17,291 nt of DNA from an uncultured Eubacteriales bacterium (GCA_900546415.1 URCY01000041.1:1-17291); one strand, 5' to 3'. Positions 1-7,950 are shown, counted from the stretch's first letter. Notes: generated by a model not told the origin, from the letters alone. Numbers and translations: made by a program.

Positions 1-2
1 CC

Positions 3-1256
3 ACCTACGGTGTGAACGACACGACCGCCTACCTTTTCAACATTTATGAGAAGGTCGACGCCCTCTCCAAGGCCGAAAAGCTCGAGAACGGTCATAAGTA
101 TGTGATCTACTTCGAGGGCGACGGTGACTCCGTGATCGGCAGCGACTTCATGAAGGCGTCTGCGACGGTGGTCGGCGGTAAGATCATCCTGCCGATGGGC
201 GAAAACGCCATGGTCGTCACCGCGAATATCAACGATGCCGAGCAGGTCGACTTCGTCACCGAGGACGGAAAGCATCTCACGACCGGCGCGACCGGCGGTT
301 CGCTCGACCTGACCGACGAGGCCGAGGGCGACCTCAGCCTCTGGGCGATCAAGGCAACCGACGGCGGCTATAACATCGTCAGCGTCGGCGCGGCTTATAA
401 CGGCAACCACAATCAGGCCGTTGAATATTACAGCGGCAAGTTCACGACCTACGGTCTGCAGAACTCCGGCATCTATCTCTTCAGCTTCTATGAAGTCGGC
501 GCGAAGACTCCGGAAGATCCCTGCGCAAACGGCCACACTTGGGACGACGGCGTCGTGACCACCGAGCCGACCTGCACCGAGGCTGGTGTCAAGACTTACA
601 CCTGCACGGTCTGCAAGGAAACCAAAACCGAGGAGTTTGCGGCGCTCGGCCACGTTGACGCGGACAAGGACAACAAGTGCGACCGCTGTGGCGAGAAGCT
701 CGGCGAGGAACCGAAGCCGACCTATTCCGACTTCACCGATCTGGATCCGAACGGCTGGTACCACGACGGCATCAACTACATGATCGAAAACGGCATGATG
801 AACGGCGAGGCGCCGGACACCTTCGCTCCGCACGACACCGTGACCCGTGCCATGCTCGTGACCATCCTCTACCGCAACGCCGGTTCTCCGAGCGTTGAGG
901 GCATGACGAACCCGTTCACGGACGTCAAGGCCGGCAAGTATTACACCGACGCCGTGATTTGGGCGTTCGAGAAGAAGATCACCAACGGCACGAGCGAGAC
1001 GACCTTTGAGCCGGACGCGCCCGTCACCCGTGAGCAGATCGCCACGCTGCTTTACCGCCGCGCGGGCGAGCCGAAGGTTGAGCAGGATCTGAGCGCCTTC
1101 TCCGACGCCGACCGGATCACGAGCTACGCGCGCGCTGCGATGCAGTGGGCCGTCAGCGAGAAGATCATCTCCGGCGACGGCGACCGCCTCAAGGCTCAGG
1201 ACAGCGCGACTCGCGCCGAGCTGGCCACCATGCTCATGCGTCTTCTGACCAAATAA
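3..1256 (+). CDS. SLH-domain surface protein, C-terminal part (5' end outside window)
   Basis: The reading frame is open to the left edge, so the start lies upstream; the GTG at 12 is only an internal valine codon. Counting from that codon, residues 1-165 form an unrecognised region. Residues 171-230 carry spaced Cys/His pairs (CANGH, PTC, YTCTVC, LGH, CDRCG), a repeat type common in large clostridial surface proteins that may bind metal. Three S-layer homology domains follow at about 239-291, 301-352 and 361-414, each with the usual TRA/TRE-(x)-LxxxLYR pattern. SLH domains anchor proteins non-covalently to secondary cell-wall polymer, so this should be an exported cell-surface protein. The function of the missing N-terminal part cannot be told. 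An intrinsic terminator follows directly. Family assignment of the SLH part is secure; the adhesive or enzymatic role is unknown. Confidence 0.93.
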   Translation, partial: TYGVNDTTAYLFNIYEKVDALSKAEKLENGHKYVIYFEGDGDSVIGSDFMKASATVVGGKIILPMGENAMVVTANINDAEQVDFVTEDGKHLTTGATGGSLDLTDEAEGDLSLWAIKATDGGYNIVSVGAAYNGNHNQAVEYYSGKFTTYGLQNSGIYLFSFYEVGAKTPEDPCANGHTWDDGVVTTEPTCTEAGVKTYTCTVCKETKTEEFAALGHVDADKDNKCDRCGEKLGEEPKPTYSDFTDLDPNGWYHDGINYMIENGMMNGEAPDTFAPHDTVTRAMLVTILYRNAGSPSVEGMTNPFTDVKAGKYYTDAVIWAFEKKITNGTSETTFEPDAPVTREQIATLLYRRAGEPKVEQDLSAFSDADRITSYARAAMQWAVSEKIISGDGDRLKAQDSATRAELATMLMRLLTK

Positions 1257-1269
1257 TCGCTTTTTCACA

Positions 1270-1303
1270 AAACGAGGATGCCGCACCCGCGGCATCCTCG
1301 TTT
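1270..1303 (+). terminator. Intrinsic terminator after the SLH gene
   Basis: A perfect 15-bp stem pairs 1270-1284 with 1289-1303 around a 4-nt ACCC loop. The stem starts with AAA and ends with TTT, and a run of T precedes it on the left (1261-1265), so it could also act on the opposite strand, towards which the - strand gene at 1619 reads. It lies 13 nt after the SLH stop codon. Confidence 0.85.
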
Positions 1304-1322
1304 CAGCGTGTCAAAATCCTTG

Positions 1323-1481
1323 GGAACCTCTGAATCAATCGACTGCGGCGGTCAGCGGGTCTTTTGTCCCAACTGATCGGTTTGAAAATCTTGAAATACG
1401 TAAAGGATTCCTGCGATTTCCAAACCTCAATTTGGAACAAAATCCCTCGCTGACCGCTCTTGCGATTTAATCAGAGCTTCC
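1323..1481 (+). mobile_element. MITE-like repeat, copy 1 (159 bp, full length)
   Basis: The copy begins GGAACCTCTGAATCAATCG and ends with the imperfect inverse, CGATTTAATCAGAGCTTCC. The terminal inverted repeats continue inward for roughly 45 bp (GCGGTCAGCG is matched perfectly on both arms), and an inner inverted pair, GGTTTGAAAATC/GATTTCCAAACC, is also present. It has no coding capacity. It differs from copy 2 at about 8 of 159 positions. It lies 19 nt beyond the SLH terminator. The flanks show at most a 2-bp shared TT, so no convincing target duplication is seen. Together with copies 2-4 this defines a non-autonomous dispersed element; the mobilising transposase is not in the window. Confidence 0.85.
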
Positions 1482-1618
1482 CTTGCGAAAAGGCCTGCCG
1501 TTTTCGAGCTGATACGGAAGTCTGATGAAAATATCGCGCGGTTTCATAGCCGACGCAGCGGAGACCCATCGGCGTCAATTGCAGACGGCGGGGATCATGC
1601 GATCCGGTGCGTGCGCCG

Positions 1619-2638
1619 TTATTCGTCGTATTCTTCCGCCTCGCGCAGATGCCGGTGCTTTTTGCGGCGGATCAGCAGACAGATCGCCGTGAGGATCGCG
1701 CCGAGAACGAGCGCCGCGCCGAAGGCGGCTGCGACCCAGCGCAGGAGCGCCGCTGTTTTGAGCTGCTGGGCGGGCTGCACGGCGGAGGCGCGATAGTCGC
1801 TTTCCCGGCGTTCGCGCGCGGCCGTCGGCGTTGTCTCCTCGAGCGCCTGCCCGGAGGCCTCGGCAATCTCGGTGGAGAAGAAATCGTTGATTTTGCTGAG
1901 CGCCTGATCGCCGCCGAGCGTCTCGGTCGTGATGCAGGCCAACAGATAGGGCTGCGGGGCGCTGATGATGCCGACGTCGCAATAGCGCCCGTCGGCCACG
2001 CCGCAGACGTGCGTCATGTAGTAGGGGTATCGCGTGTCGCCGAAGCCCTCGTCCGTCTGCACCTGATGGAAGTTGGCCATCAGATTGCCGAAAAGCTCCG
2101 TCTGGCGCTGATAGTCGATCAGGCAGTTGAGCAGGAATTCCGTGCTGTAGACCGTGTCGGAGAAGAATTCGTCGGGCAGCGCGTCGGCGTCCAGATGACC
2201 GAATTCGTCGTTGAGGAGCTGCTGATACTGACCGATCGAGCCGAGGCGGTCGCGCATTTTCTCCGAGACGGCGTCGTCGTTGAGCAGAATGCTTTGGTAG
2301 CGGCATTTTTCGAGCGAGAGGCCGTCGATCGTGAAGACCTGCTCGGGATCGTTGGCAGGCGGGTCGAACGCGCCCGCGTGCTCCTGCTCGGAATAATACA
2401 TATGCAGCGGGAGCGTCCAGACGCGCCCGACGGAATAGAACCGGTCGGCGTGGTGATCGAGCCGTTCACCGGTGACGGTGTTATAATAGCTGACGCTCAG
2501 ACCGGTGCCGTCGAGCCGGTTCTGTACCAAAAAATCGGAAAACCGTTCCTCGAGAGAGGCGGGCTTTGCGGTCGTTTCTGCGAAAGCCGGGGCAGCGAAC
2601 AGGCTCAGGCACAGAAGCAGACAGATCAGTTTGCGCAT
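1619..2638 (-). CDS. Secreted, membrane-anchored serine-hydrolase-like (class A beta-lactamase fold) protein, probable pseudoenzyme
   Basis: This 339-residue protein has a signal peptide (residues 1-20, likely cut after AFA), an extracellular domain, a transmembrane helix at about 300-323 and a basic cytoplasmic tail (IRRKKHRH). The domain resembles the beta-lactamase-like serine hydrolases of Firmicutes: a helix ending in xxLPLxxYY at 75-82, an LLND segment at 118-121, and a THVCGxxDGxxCDVGII strand region near 209-225. The three catalytic motifs of the family appear changed: RVWT (72-75) where SxxK is expected, NDD (120-122) where SDN is expected, and HVCG (210-213) where HKTG is expected. 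I infer a non-enzymatic, perhaps ligand-binding or cell-wall-sensing, role. The start is supported by AGGAAGGAG about 5 nt upstream of the ATG. It is transcribed divergently from the 2848 gene; no clear terminator was found after its stop. Confidence 0.85.
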   Translation of the reverse strand: MRKLICLLLCLSLFAAPAFAETTAKPASLEERFSDFLVQNRLDGTGLSVSYYNTVTGERLDHHADRFYSVGRVWTLPLHMYYSEQEHAGAFDPPANDPEQVFTIDGLSLEKCRYQSILLNDDAVSEKMRDRLGSIGQYQQLLNDEFGHLDADALPDEFFSDTVYSTEFLLNCLIDYQRQTELFGNLMANFHQVQTDEGFGDTRYPYYMTHVCGVADGRYCDVGIISAPQPYLLACITTETLGGDQALSKINDFFSTEIAEASGQALEETTPTAARERRESDYRASAVQPAQQLKTAALLRWVAAAFGAALVLGAILTAICLLIRRKKHRHLREAEEYDE

Positions 2639-2680
2639 TTGCGGCTCCTTCCTCGTGGGTATCCACGTCTGATTATATCG

Positions 2681-2708
2681 ATTATATCACATTTTCCAAA
2701 ACCTTCAA
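2681..2708 (-). promoter_or_regulatory. Sigma-A-type promoter for the - strand gene
   Basis: Reading the - strand, TTGAAG (2708-2703) and TATAAT (2686-2681) are separated by 16 nt. The -10 box lies about 43 nt upstream of the ATG at 2638. A second TATAAT-like copy follows at 2677-2672 because GATTATATC is directly repeated (2671-2688). Confidence 0.65.
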
Positions 2709-2739
2709 CAGGTAAAATTGCATAAATCGCAAAAATTCA

Positions 2740-2768
2740 TTGACAGTGTTTTGATTCCCCTTTATAAT
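2740..2768 (+). promoter_or_regulatory. Perfect-consensus sigma-A promoter for the 2848 operon
   Basis: TTGACA at 2740-2745 and TATAAT at 2763-2768 are separated by exactly 17 nt. Transcription should begin near 2775, leaving a 5' leader of about 73 nt. The leader contains a small hairpin (CGGGAG 2810-2815 with CTCCCG 2820-2825) just before the ribosome binding site AGGAGG. Confidence 0.9.
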
Positions 2769-2847
2769 GTAAACGGCACGTTGCGCCATGTTGAAAAAAC
2801 GCGATTTTTCGGGAGAGCGCTCCCGGTTGGAACTAGGAGGAGCCGTT

Positions 2848-3681
2848 ATGGCAGATACATTCACAGAGGAACAGACGCCTCAGACGCAGGAAGCGCCTGC
2901 TTCCGCGCCCGAGGAGACGCAGACGCCGGAGCGGCGACCGCGTCCGGAGCGCGCGCAGAGCGCGGAGGGGCGTTCGGAAGAGGCGCGTTCGGAAAAAGAA
3001 CGGGAGGCGCGTCCGCGTCCGGAGCGCCGCCCGCGCCGCCGCGTGCAGCGGGAATATGCCGCGCCGACGCTGGGCGAGGCCTTCCGCGGGCTGCCGAGGG
3101 TCATGCGTTATTACCTGACTGATCCGGCCGGGACGAGCCGCCGCATGGCCGAAAACCGTCAATGGCTGACCGGCGTGCTGCTGATGCTGCTGACCGTCGC
3201 GATGAGCTTCGTCTCGACGTTCCTGTTCGGCGTGCGCTATTGCAGCTATTTCAGCAAGATCATGATGGAATGGATCACGGCCGGCGTCGTCACGCCGATC
3301 CTCGCCTATGTGCTGAATTTTGCGCTGCTTTATTGCCTGACGGCGCTGGCGCGGATGCGCGTGGATATTCGCGCGGTCTTTGCAGCCGTCGGCGTCAACT
3401 CGATTTTGGCGCTGGTGCTGCTGGCTGCCTCGTCGCTGCTGTCACTCATCAGCTACAGCATCTTCACGGTCATGTCCGTGCTGATCCTGCTGGCGTGGCT
3501 CGTGTCGTTCTATCTTGAGGTGTTTCAGGTGTTCTCCATCCGGATGAACATTGTGAATATGACCGTGCTGATTCTCGGCCTGACGGTCACGTTCTTCGCC
3601 GTGACGCTGCTGCGCGACTGGTTCTTCTCGAGCGCGGTGTATTTCCGCGACGGCCTGATCGGCATCTTCTCGATGTTCTGA
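2848..3681 (+). CDS. Uncharacterised multi-pass membrane protein with a charged, disordered N-terminus
   Basis: This 277-residue protein is not assigned to a named family. Residues 1-70 are low-complexity, rich in Glu, Pro and Arg (PERRPRPERAQSAEGRSEEAR and similar), and should be disordered and cytoplasmic. About five hydrophobic helices follow, near 107-127, 143-166, 177-200, 204-226 and 236-254. The helical part vaguely recalls Yip1-type membrane domains, but this is only an impression. The start is the ATG at 2848, with AGGAGG 7 nt upstream; the frame also opens at an ATG at 2788, but that one has no ribosome binding site and lies only about 20 nt past the -10 box. It is the first gene of an apparent operon: the trmB-icd gene begins 37 nt after its stop. 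Confidence 0.8.
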   Translation: MADTFTEEQTPQTQEAPASAPEETQTPERRPRPERAQSAEGRSEEARSEKEREARPRPERRPRRRVQREYAAPTLGEAFRGLPRVMRYYLTDPAGTSRRMAENRQWLTGVLLMLLTVAMSFVSTFLFGVRYCSYFSKIMMEWITAGVVTPILAYVLNFALLYCLTALARMRVDIRAVFAAVGVNSILALVLLAASSLLSLISYSIFTVMSVLILLAWLVSFYLEVFQVFSIRMNIVNMTVLILGLTVTFFAVTLLRDWFFSSAVYFRDGLIGIFSMF

Positions 3682-3718
3682 TGCATCATTCATTATTACA
3701 TATTTGGAGAAACCTGCC

Positions 3719-5575
3719 ATGAGAATGAGAAAGAGAAACAATCTGGAGCCGCGTCTGGAGGCCTGCTCGGCGATCCACGTGCGCGACGGCAAGGCGCTGC
3801 GCGGCAATTGGCGCAGCCTGATGCCGTCGGCCAAGGCGCTCTGGCTGGAGGTCGGCTGCGGAAAGGGCAAGTTCACCGTCGAGACTGCGCGGCAGAACCC
3901 CGATGTGCTGCTCGTCGCCGTCGAGCGCGTGCAGGAGGCCATGCTGCTCGGCATGGAGAAAACGCTGCAAATGGGGCTGAAGAATCTGGTCTTCCTGTCG
4001 CTCGACGCGGCGGAGCTGGAGGAATATTTTGCCGACAGCGAGGTCGACCGGCTGTTTTTGAACTTCTGCGACCCGTGGCCGCGCAAGAAAAATGCCAAGC
4101 GCCGCCTGACGCACCGCAGCTTTTTGCAGAAATACGAGAACATTTTGGCGAAAAACGGCGAGATCCATTTCAAAACGGACAACGCGCCGCTGTTCGAGTG
4201 GTCGCTCGAGGAATTTGAGGCCTGCGGCCTCGAGATCAAGAACCTGACGCGCGACCTGCACGCCGACGGGCCGGTCGGTATCATGACCGGTTACGAGGAA
4301 AAATTCTATGAGCTCGGCACGCCGATCAACCGCTGCGAGCTTGTGAACCATAAGGAGAGACGGTTTATGACAAAAATCCCCATGTCCGTGCCGCTGGTCG
4401 AAATGGACGGCGACGAGATGACCCGCGTCCTCTGGAAGCAGATCAAGGACGAGCTGCTGCTGCCCTATGTGGACCTGAAAACCGAATATTACGACCTCGG
4501 TCTGCCCGAGCGCGACCGCACGAACGATCAGGTCACGCACGAGGCCGCCGAGGCGATCAAAAAATACGGCGTGGGCGTCAAGTGCGCCACCATCACGCCC
4601 AACGCCCAGCGCATGAGCGAATACAACCTCCACGAGATGTGGAAAAGCCCGAACGGCACGATCCGCGCCATCCTCGACGGCACGGTCTTCCGCGCACCGA
4701 TCCTCGTTGACGGCATTTCGCCGGTCGTGAAAACGTGGAAAAAGCCGATCACGATCGCCCGTCACGCCTATGGCGACGTCTATAAGGCCACCGAGTTGCG
4801 CACCGGCGAGGGCAAGGCCGAGCTGGTCTTCACCGACCGCGACGGCAACGAGACGCGCAAAACGATCTATGACTTCGAGTGCCCCGGCGTGCTGACCGGG
4901 CAATATAACAAGGACAGCTCCATTTCCTCCTTCGCGCGCGCCTGCTTCAATTTCGCGCTCGACACGAAGCAGGACCTCTGGTTCTCCGCCAAGGACACGA
5001 TCGCAAAGGTCTACGACGGCACCTTCAAGCAGATCTTTGCCGAAATTTACGAAAACGAATACCGCGCGCGCTTCGAGGAGGCCGGCATCACGTATTTCTA
5101 TACGCTGATCGACGACGCCGTCGCCCGTGTGATCCGCAGCGAGGGCGGCTTCATCTGGGCCTGCAAGAACTACGACGGCGACGTCATGAGCGACATGATC
5201 TCCACGGCCTTCGGCTCGCTGGCCATGATGACCTCCGTGCTCGTCTCGCCGGACGGAAAATTTGAGTACGAGGCCGCGCACGGCACGGTCACGCGCCATT
5301 ATTACCGCTATCTTGAGGGCGAAAAGCCCTCGACGAACCCGATGGCCACGATCTTCGCGTGGACGGGCGCGCTGCGCAAGCGCGGCGAGCTGGACGGCAG
5401 CTCCGCCCTGTGCCGCTTTGCCTCGCGCATGGAGGCCGCCTGCATCGCGACGATCGAGGGCGGCACGATGACCAAGGATCTGGCGCTGCTGTGGCGGGGT
5501 CAGACGCCGACCGTCGTCAACAGCGAGGAGTTCCTCCGCGCCGTCCGCGCGACCTTCGAAACGCTGGAGCAGTGA
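3719..5575 (+). CDS. trmB: TrmB tRNA (guanine-N7)-methyltransferase fused in frame to NADP-isocitrate dehydrogenase
   Basis: One uninterrupted 618-residue frame encodes two normally separate enzymes. Residues 1-216 are a full TrmB, which makes m7G46 in tRNA with S-adenosylmethionine: the basic start MRMRKRNN, the SAM motif EVGCGKG (44-50), DPWP (118-121) followed by KRRL, KTDN (152-155), and the closing TGYEEKF...GTPINR. Residues 217-618 are a complete isocitrate dehydrogenase beginning MTKIP. No stop codon separates them. The linker VNHKERRF is encoded by DNA that contains an AAGGAG ribosome binding site (4352-4357) 9 nt before the internal ATG at 4367. I chose ATG 3719 because GGAG lies 9 nt upstream; the TTG at 3704 lacks support. 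An out-of-frame TAA at 4351 suggests a one-base change removed the trmB stop. It may be a true fusion, a fusion plus internal start, or a sequence error. Confidence 0.85.
   Translation: MRMRKRNNLEPRLEACSAIHVRDGKALRGNWRSLMPSAKALWLEVGCGKGKFTVETARQNPDVLLVAVERVQEAMLLGMEKTLQMGLKNLVFLSLDAAELEEYFADSEVDRLFLNFCDPWPRKKNAKRRLTHRSFLQKYENILAKNGEIHFKTDNAPLFEWSLEEFEACGLEIKNLTRDLHADGPVGIMTGYEEKFYELGTPINRCELVNHKERRFMTKIPMSVPLVEMDGDEMTRVLWKQIKDELLLPYVDLKTEYYDLGLPERDRTNDQVTHEAAEAIKKYGVGVKCATITPNAQRMSEYNLHEMWKSPNGTIRAILDGTVFRAPILVDGISPVVKTWKKPITIARHAYGDVYKATELRTGEGKAELVFTDRDGNETRKTIYDFECPGVLTGQYNKDSSISSFARACFNFALDTKQDLWFSAKDTIAKVYDGTFKQIFAEIYENEYRARFEEAGITYFYTLIDDAVARVIRSEGGFIWACKNYDGDVMSDMISTAFGSLAMMTSVLVSPDGKFEYEAAHGTVTRHYYRYLEGEKPSTNPMATIFAWTGALRKRGELDGSSALCRFASRMEAACIATIEGGTMTKDLALLWRGQTPTVVNSEEFLRAVRATFETLEQ
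4367..5575 (+). CDS. icd: NADP-dependent isocitrate dehydrogenase (eukaryote-like type), from internal start
   Basis: This entry describes the second half of the fused frame, which probably also starts independently at ATG 4367 (AAGGAG, spacing 9). The 402-residue length matches the homodimeric, eukaryote-like NADP-IDH subfamily. It oxidises isocitrate to 2-oxoglutarate with NADP and a divalent metal, giving NADPH and the carbon skeleton for glutamate. Visible motifs are MDGDEMTR near the start, the substrate loop NGTIRAILDGTVFR, RHAYGDVYKA, YDGTFKQIF, the metal-binding KNYDGDVMSD, and the nucleotide-binding AAHGTVTRHY followed by STNPMATIFAW. All are intact, so the enzyme should be active. 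There is no metabolic link between IDH and TrmB, which argues for accidental joining. The downstream ABC transporter gene begins 36 nt after the stop. Confidence 0.92.
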   Translation: MTKIPMSVPLVEMDGDEMTRVLWKQIKDELLLPYVDLKTEYYDLGLPERDRTNDQVTHEAAEAIKKYGVGVKCATITPNAQRMSEYNLHEMWKSPNGTIRAILDGTVFRAPILVDGISPVVKTWKKPITIARHAYGDVYKATELRTGEGKAELVFTDRDGNETRKTIYDFECPGVLTGQYNKDSSISSFARACFNFALDTKQDLWFSAKDTIAKVYDGTFKQIFAEIYENEYRARFEEAGITYFYTLIDDAVARVIRSEGGFIWACKNYDGDVMSDMISTAFGSLAMMTSVLVSPDGKFEYEAAHGTVTRHYYRYLEGEKPSTNPMATIFAWTGALRKRGELDGSSALCRFASRMEAACIATIEGGTMTKDLALLWRGQTPTVVNSEEFLRAVRATFETLEQ

Positions 5576-5611
5576 AAAACCGTTTTTTCGACAGAAAAAG
5601 GAGCGACTGAT

Positions 5612-6325
5612 ATGCTGGATGTTTCTCATCTGACCAAATGCTACGGCGAAAAAAAGGCCGTCGACGATCTCTCGCTGCATATCGCGCCGGGGGAGATCTA
5701 CGGCTTCATCGGCCACAACGGCGCGGGCAAGACCACGACGCTGCGCTCCGTGGCCGGGATTCTGGATTTTGACGCCGGGGAGATCCGCATCGGCGGCGTT
5801 TCGGTGCGGGACGATCCGCTGGCCTGCAAGCGGCAGATCGCCTACATTCCGGATAACCCCGATCTTTACGAATATATGACCGGCATCAAATATCTGCAAT
5901 TCATCGCCGATATTTTCGGCGTGAGCGCGGCCGTGCGTAGGGAGCGCATTCAGAAATACGCCGGGCTGTTCGAGCTGACGGACGAGCTGGCGCAGCCGAT
6001 CGCGGCCTATTCGCACGGCATGAAGCAAAAGCTTGCGCTGATCGCCGCGTGGCTGCACGATCCGCGCCTCATCATCATGGACGAGCCGTTCGTCGGCCTC
6101 GACCCGAAGGCCTCGCATCTGCTCAAGGGCATGATGCGCGAGGTCTGCGACCGGGGCGGCGCGATCTTCTTCTCGACGCATGTGCTTGAGGTCGCCGAAA
6201 AGCTCTGCGACAAGGTCGCCATCATCAAGGAAGGCCGCCTGATCCGCTCCGGCACGATGGAGGAGGTCAAGGGCGACGACAGTCTGGAGGAGGTCTTCCT
6301 CGAGCTGGAGGACGAGTCATGCTGA
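5612..6325 (+). CDS. ABC exporter ATP-binding protein
   Basis: The 237-residue protein has the full ABC ATPase set: Walker A GHNGAGKTT (34-42), a signature YSHGMKQ (133-139) that replaces the usual LSGGQ, Walker B LIIMDEP (153-159) and the switch histidine in STH (190). The Q-loop region reads YIPDNPDLYEYMT, a pattern typical of exporter subunits paired with ABC-2-type permeases. AAGGAG lies upstream of the ATG. The stop codon overlaps the start of the permease gene by 7 nt, indicating translational coupling and a shared complex. The exported substrate cannot be predicted; related systems are linked to lipids, peptides or drug resistance. Confidence 0.93.
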   Translation: MLDVSHLTKCYGEKKAVDDLSLHIAPGEIYGFIGHNGAGKTTTLRSVAGILDFDAGEIRIGGVSVRDDPLACKRQIAYIPDNPDLYEYMTGIKYLQFIADIFGVSAAVRRERIQKYAGLFELTDELAQPIAAYSHGMKQKLALIAAWLHDPRLIIMDEPFVGLDPKASHLLKGMMREVCDRGGAIFFSTHVLEVAEKLCDKVAIIKEGRLIRSGTMEEVKGDDSLEEVFLELEDESC

Positions 6326-7920
6326 AGCTTCTGGTAAAAAAGCAGTTTCTGGAGATGTTCCGCAGCTTCTTCTATAATCAGAAGACCCAAAGGGCGCGCT
6401 CGGCGGCCGGGAGTATCGCCTTCGTTGCCGGCTATGTGCTGCTGATGCTCGGCGTGATCGGCGGCAGCTTCGGAATGCTGTTTTCGCGGATCTGCCTGCC
6501 GCTTGCCACCGTCGGCATGGCGTGGCTCTATTTTCTGCTCGCCGGAATGCTCGCCCTCCTGCTCGGCGTGTTCGGCAGCGTGTTCAGCACGTTCTCGAGC
6601 CTCTATCAGGCCAAGGACAACGACCTGCTGCTGGCGCTGCCGATCCCCGTGCGCTGCATCCTCATCAGCCGCCTGCTGGCGGTCTATCTGATGGGACTGA
6701 TGTTCAGCGGCGTGGTCATGCTCCCGGCGATCCTCGTCTATTGGTGCACCGTGCGGCTGAGCGCCGCGGCGATCGTCTGCCCGCTCGCGATGCTGCTGGC
6801 GGTCAGCGTGATCGTGTTTCTGCTCTCGTGCGCGCTAGGCTGGGTGGTCGCGAAGATCAACAGCAAGCTGAAGAACCGCAGCTTCCTGATCGCGCTTGCC
6901 TCGCTGGCCGGGATCGGGTTGTATTACACCGTTTATTTCAAGCTGACGGGGCTTGTGCAGGAGCTGCTGCACAACGCTGCCGTCATCGGCGCGCAGGTCA
7001 AGGGCGCGGCCTATCCGCTCTATCTGTTCGGCGCGGCCGCCGCCGGGAACTGGCCAGCGCTGCTCGGCCTGCTGGCCGTCGTCGCGGTGCTGTTCGCGCT
7101 GGTCTGGCAGCTGCTCTCGCGCACCTTCCTGAAGCTGGCCACGGCCTCCGGCGCGACGGCCAAGGCGCGCTATAAGGGCGTCGGCGCAAAGACGCGCCGC
7201 CCCGCCGCCGCCCTGCTGGCGCGGGAATTCCGCCGCTTCACCGGGAGCGCGAACTATATGCTCAACTGCGGTCTCGGGACGCTGATGATGCCGATCGCGG
7301 CCGTGCTTCTGCTCGTCAAGGGCGGCGAGCTTGCGGCCGGACTGCGGCCGCTGCTCGGCGCAGGCAGCGACGCGCTGCCCATTTTCGCGGCCGCCGCGCT
7401 GTGTATGCTGGTCGCAATGAACGACTCGACGGCGCCGTCCGTCTCGCTCGAGGGCAAGACGCTCTGGATCGTGCAGTCTCTGCCCGTGCAGCCGTGGCTC
7501 GTCCTGCGGGCAAAGCTGCTCGTGCAGCTCAGCCTGACCGTCCTGCCCGCGCTGCTGTGCGCCGGTGCGACGGCGTGGGTGCTGGCGCTCGACGCCGCCT
7601 CCGTGGCGTTGCTGCTGGCCTTTATTCTCAGCTTCTGCGTGCTGACGGCCTGCTTCGGCCTGTTTATCAACCTCAGACATGTGAATCTGACGTGGTCGAG
7701 CGAGATCTATCCGATCAAGCAGAGTATGCCCGTCACGCTGACGCTGTTCGGCGGCTGGATCTACGGCATTGCGCTGGGCGTCGGCGGCTGGAGGCTCTCG
7801 ACGGTTCTGCCGCCGCTGCTCTGCATGGGGCTTTTCACGGCGCTGACCGCCGGGCTGGCTGCGGCGCTGTTCGTCTGGCTGCGCACACGCGGCAGCAGAC
7901 GCTTTGCCGCCCTGCACTGA
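6319..7920 (+). CDS. ABC exporter permease (ABC-2-like, about 12 membrane helices)
   Basis: This 533-residue integral membrane protein is the partner of the ATPase encoded just upstream, whose last 7 nt it overlaps. Hydrophobic helices are seen near 31-55, 62-92, 115-143, 147-174, 188-206, 243-268, 318-334, 352-368, 400-425, 428-452, 470-490 and 495-521, arranged as two halves around a basic central loop (270-310). The segment KDNDLLLALPIPVRCILISRLL (99-120), with its DLLLALPIP core, matches the conserved region of putative clostridial ABC exporter permeases that probably contacts the ATPase. No periplasmic substrate-binding protein is encoded nearby, so export is more likely than import. Substrate unknown. 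Confidence 0.88.
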   Translation: MLKLLVKKQFLEMFRSFFYNQKTQRARSAAGSIAFVAGYVLLMLGVIGGSFGMLFSRICLPLATVGMAWLYFLLAGMLALLLGVFGSVFSTFSSLYQAKDNDLLLALPIPVRCILISRLLAVYLMGLMFSGVVMLPAILVYWCTVRLSAAAIVCPLAMLLAVSVIVFLLSCALGWVVAKINSKLKNRSFLIALASLAGIGLYYTVYFKLTGLVQELLHNAAVIGAQVKGAAYPLYLFGAAAAGNWPALLGLLAVVAVLFALVWQLLSRTFLKLATASGATAKARYKGVGAKTRRPAAALLAREFRRFTGSANYMLNCGLGTLMMPIAAVLLLVKGGELAAGLRPLLGAGSDALPIFAAAALCMLVAMNDSTAPSVSLEGKTLWIVQSLPVQPWLVLRAKLLVQLSLTVLPALLCAGATAWVLALDAASVALLLAFILSFCVLTACFGLFINLRHVNLTWSSEIYPIKQSMPVTLTLFGGWIYGIALGVGGWRLSTVLPPLLCMGLFTALTAGLAAALFVWLRTRGSRRFAALH

Positions 7921-7950
7921 ATCATTTTGCACGGCTTCGGACTTTTTCGG

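Noticed and set aside
1483..1618. Possible terminator or small gene between repeat copy 1 and the - strand gene
   Set aside because: Only a weak CGAAAA/TTTTCG inverted repeat and a small GGATC/GATCC hairpin were found; neither is convincing, and no gene is supported.
2788..2847. Extended start at ATG 2788 for the membrane protein
   Set aside because: It has no ribosome binding site, would place the start about 20 nt past the -10 box, and ATG 2848 has a strong AGGAGG at good spacing.
3704..3718. TTG start at 3704 for trmB
   Set aside because: The ATG at 3719 has a GGAG at suitable spacing and gives the usual basic MRMRK start of TrmB.
3686..6181. An 831-codon open frame on the - strand opposite trmB-icd and the ABC ATPase gene
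   Set aside because: It is an artefact of GC-rich codon use: the + strand carries three well-recognised proteins with intact motifs, while the - strand translation is His/Arg/Asp-rich with no recognisable domain.
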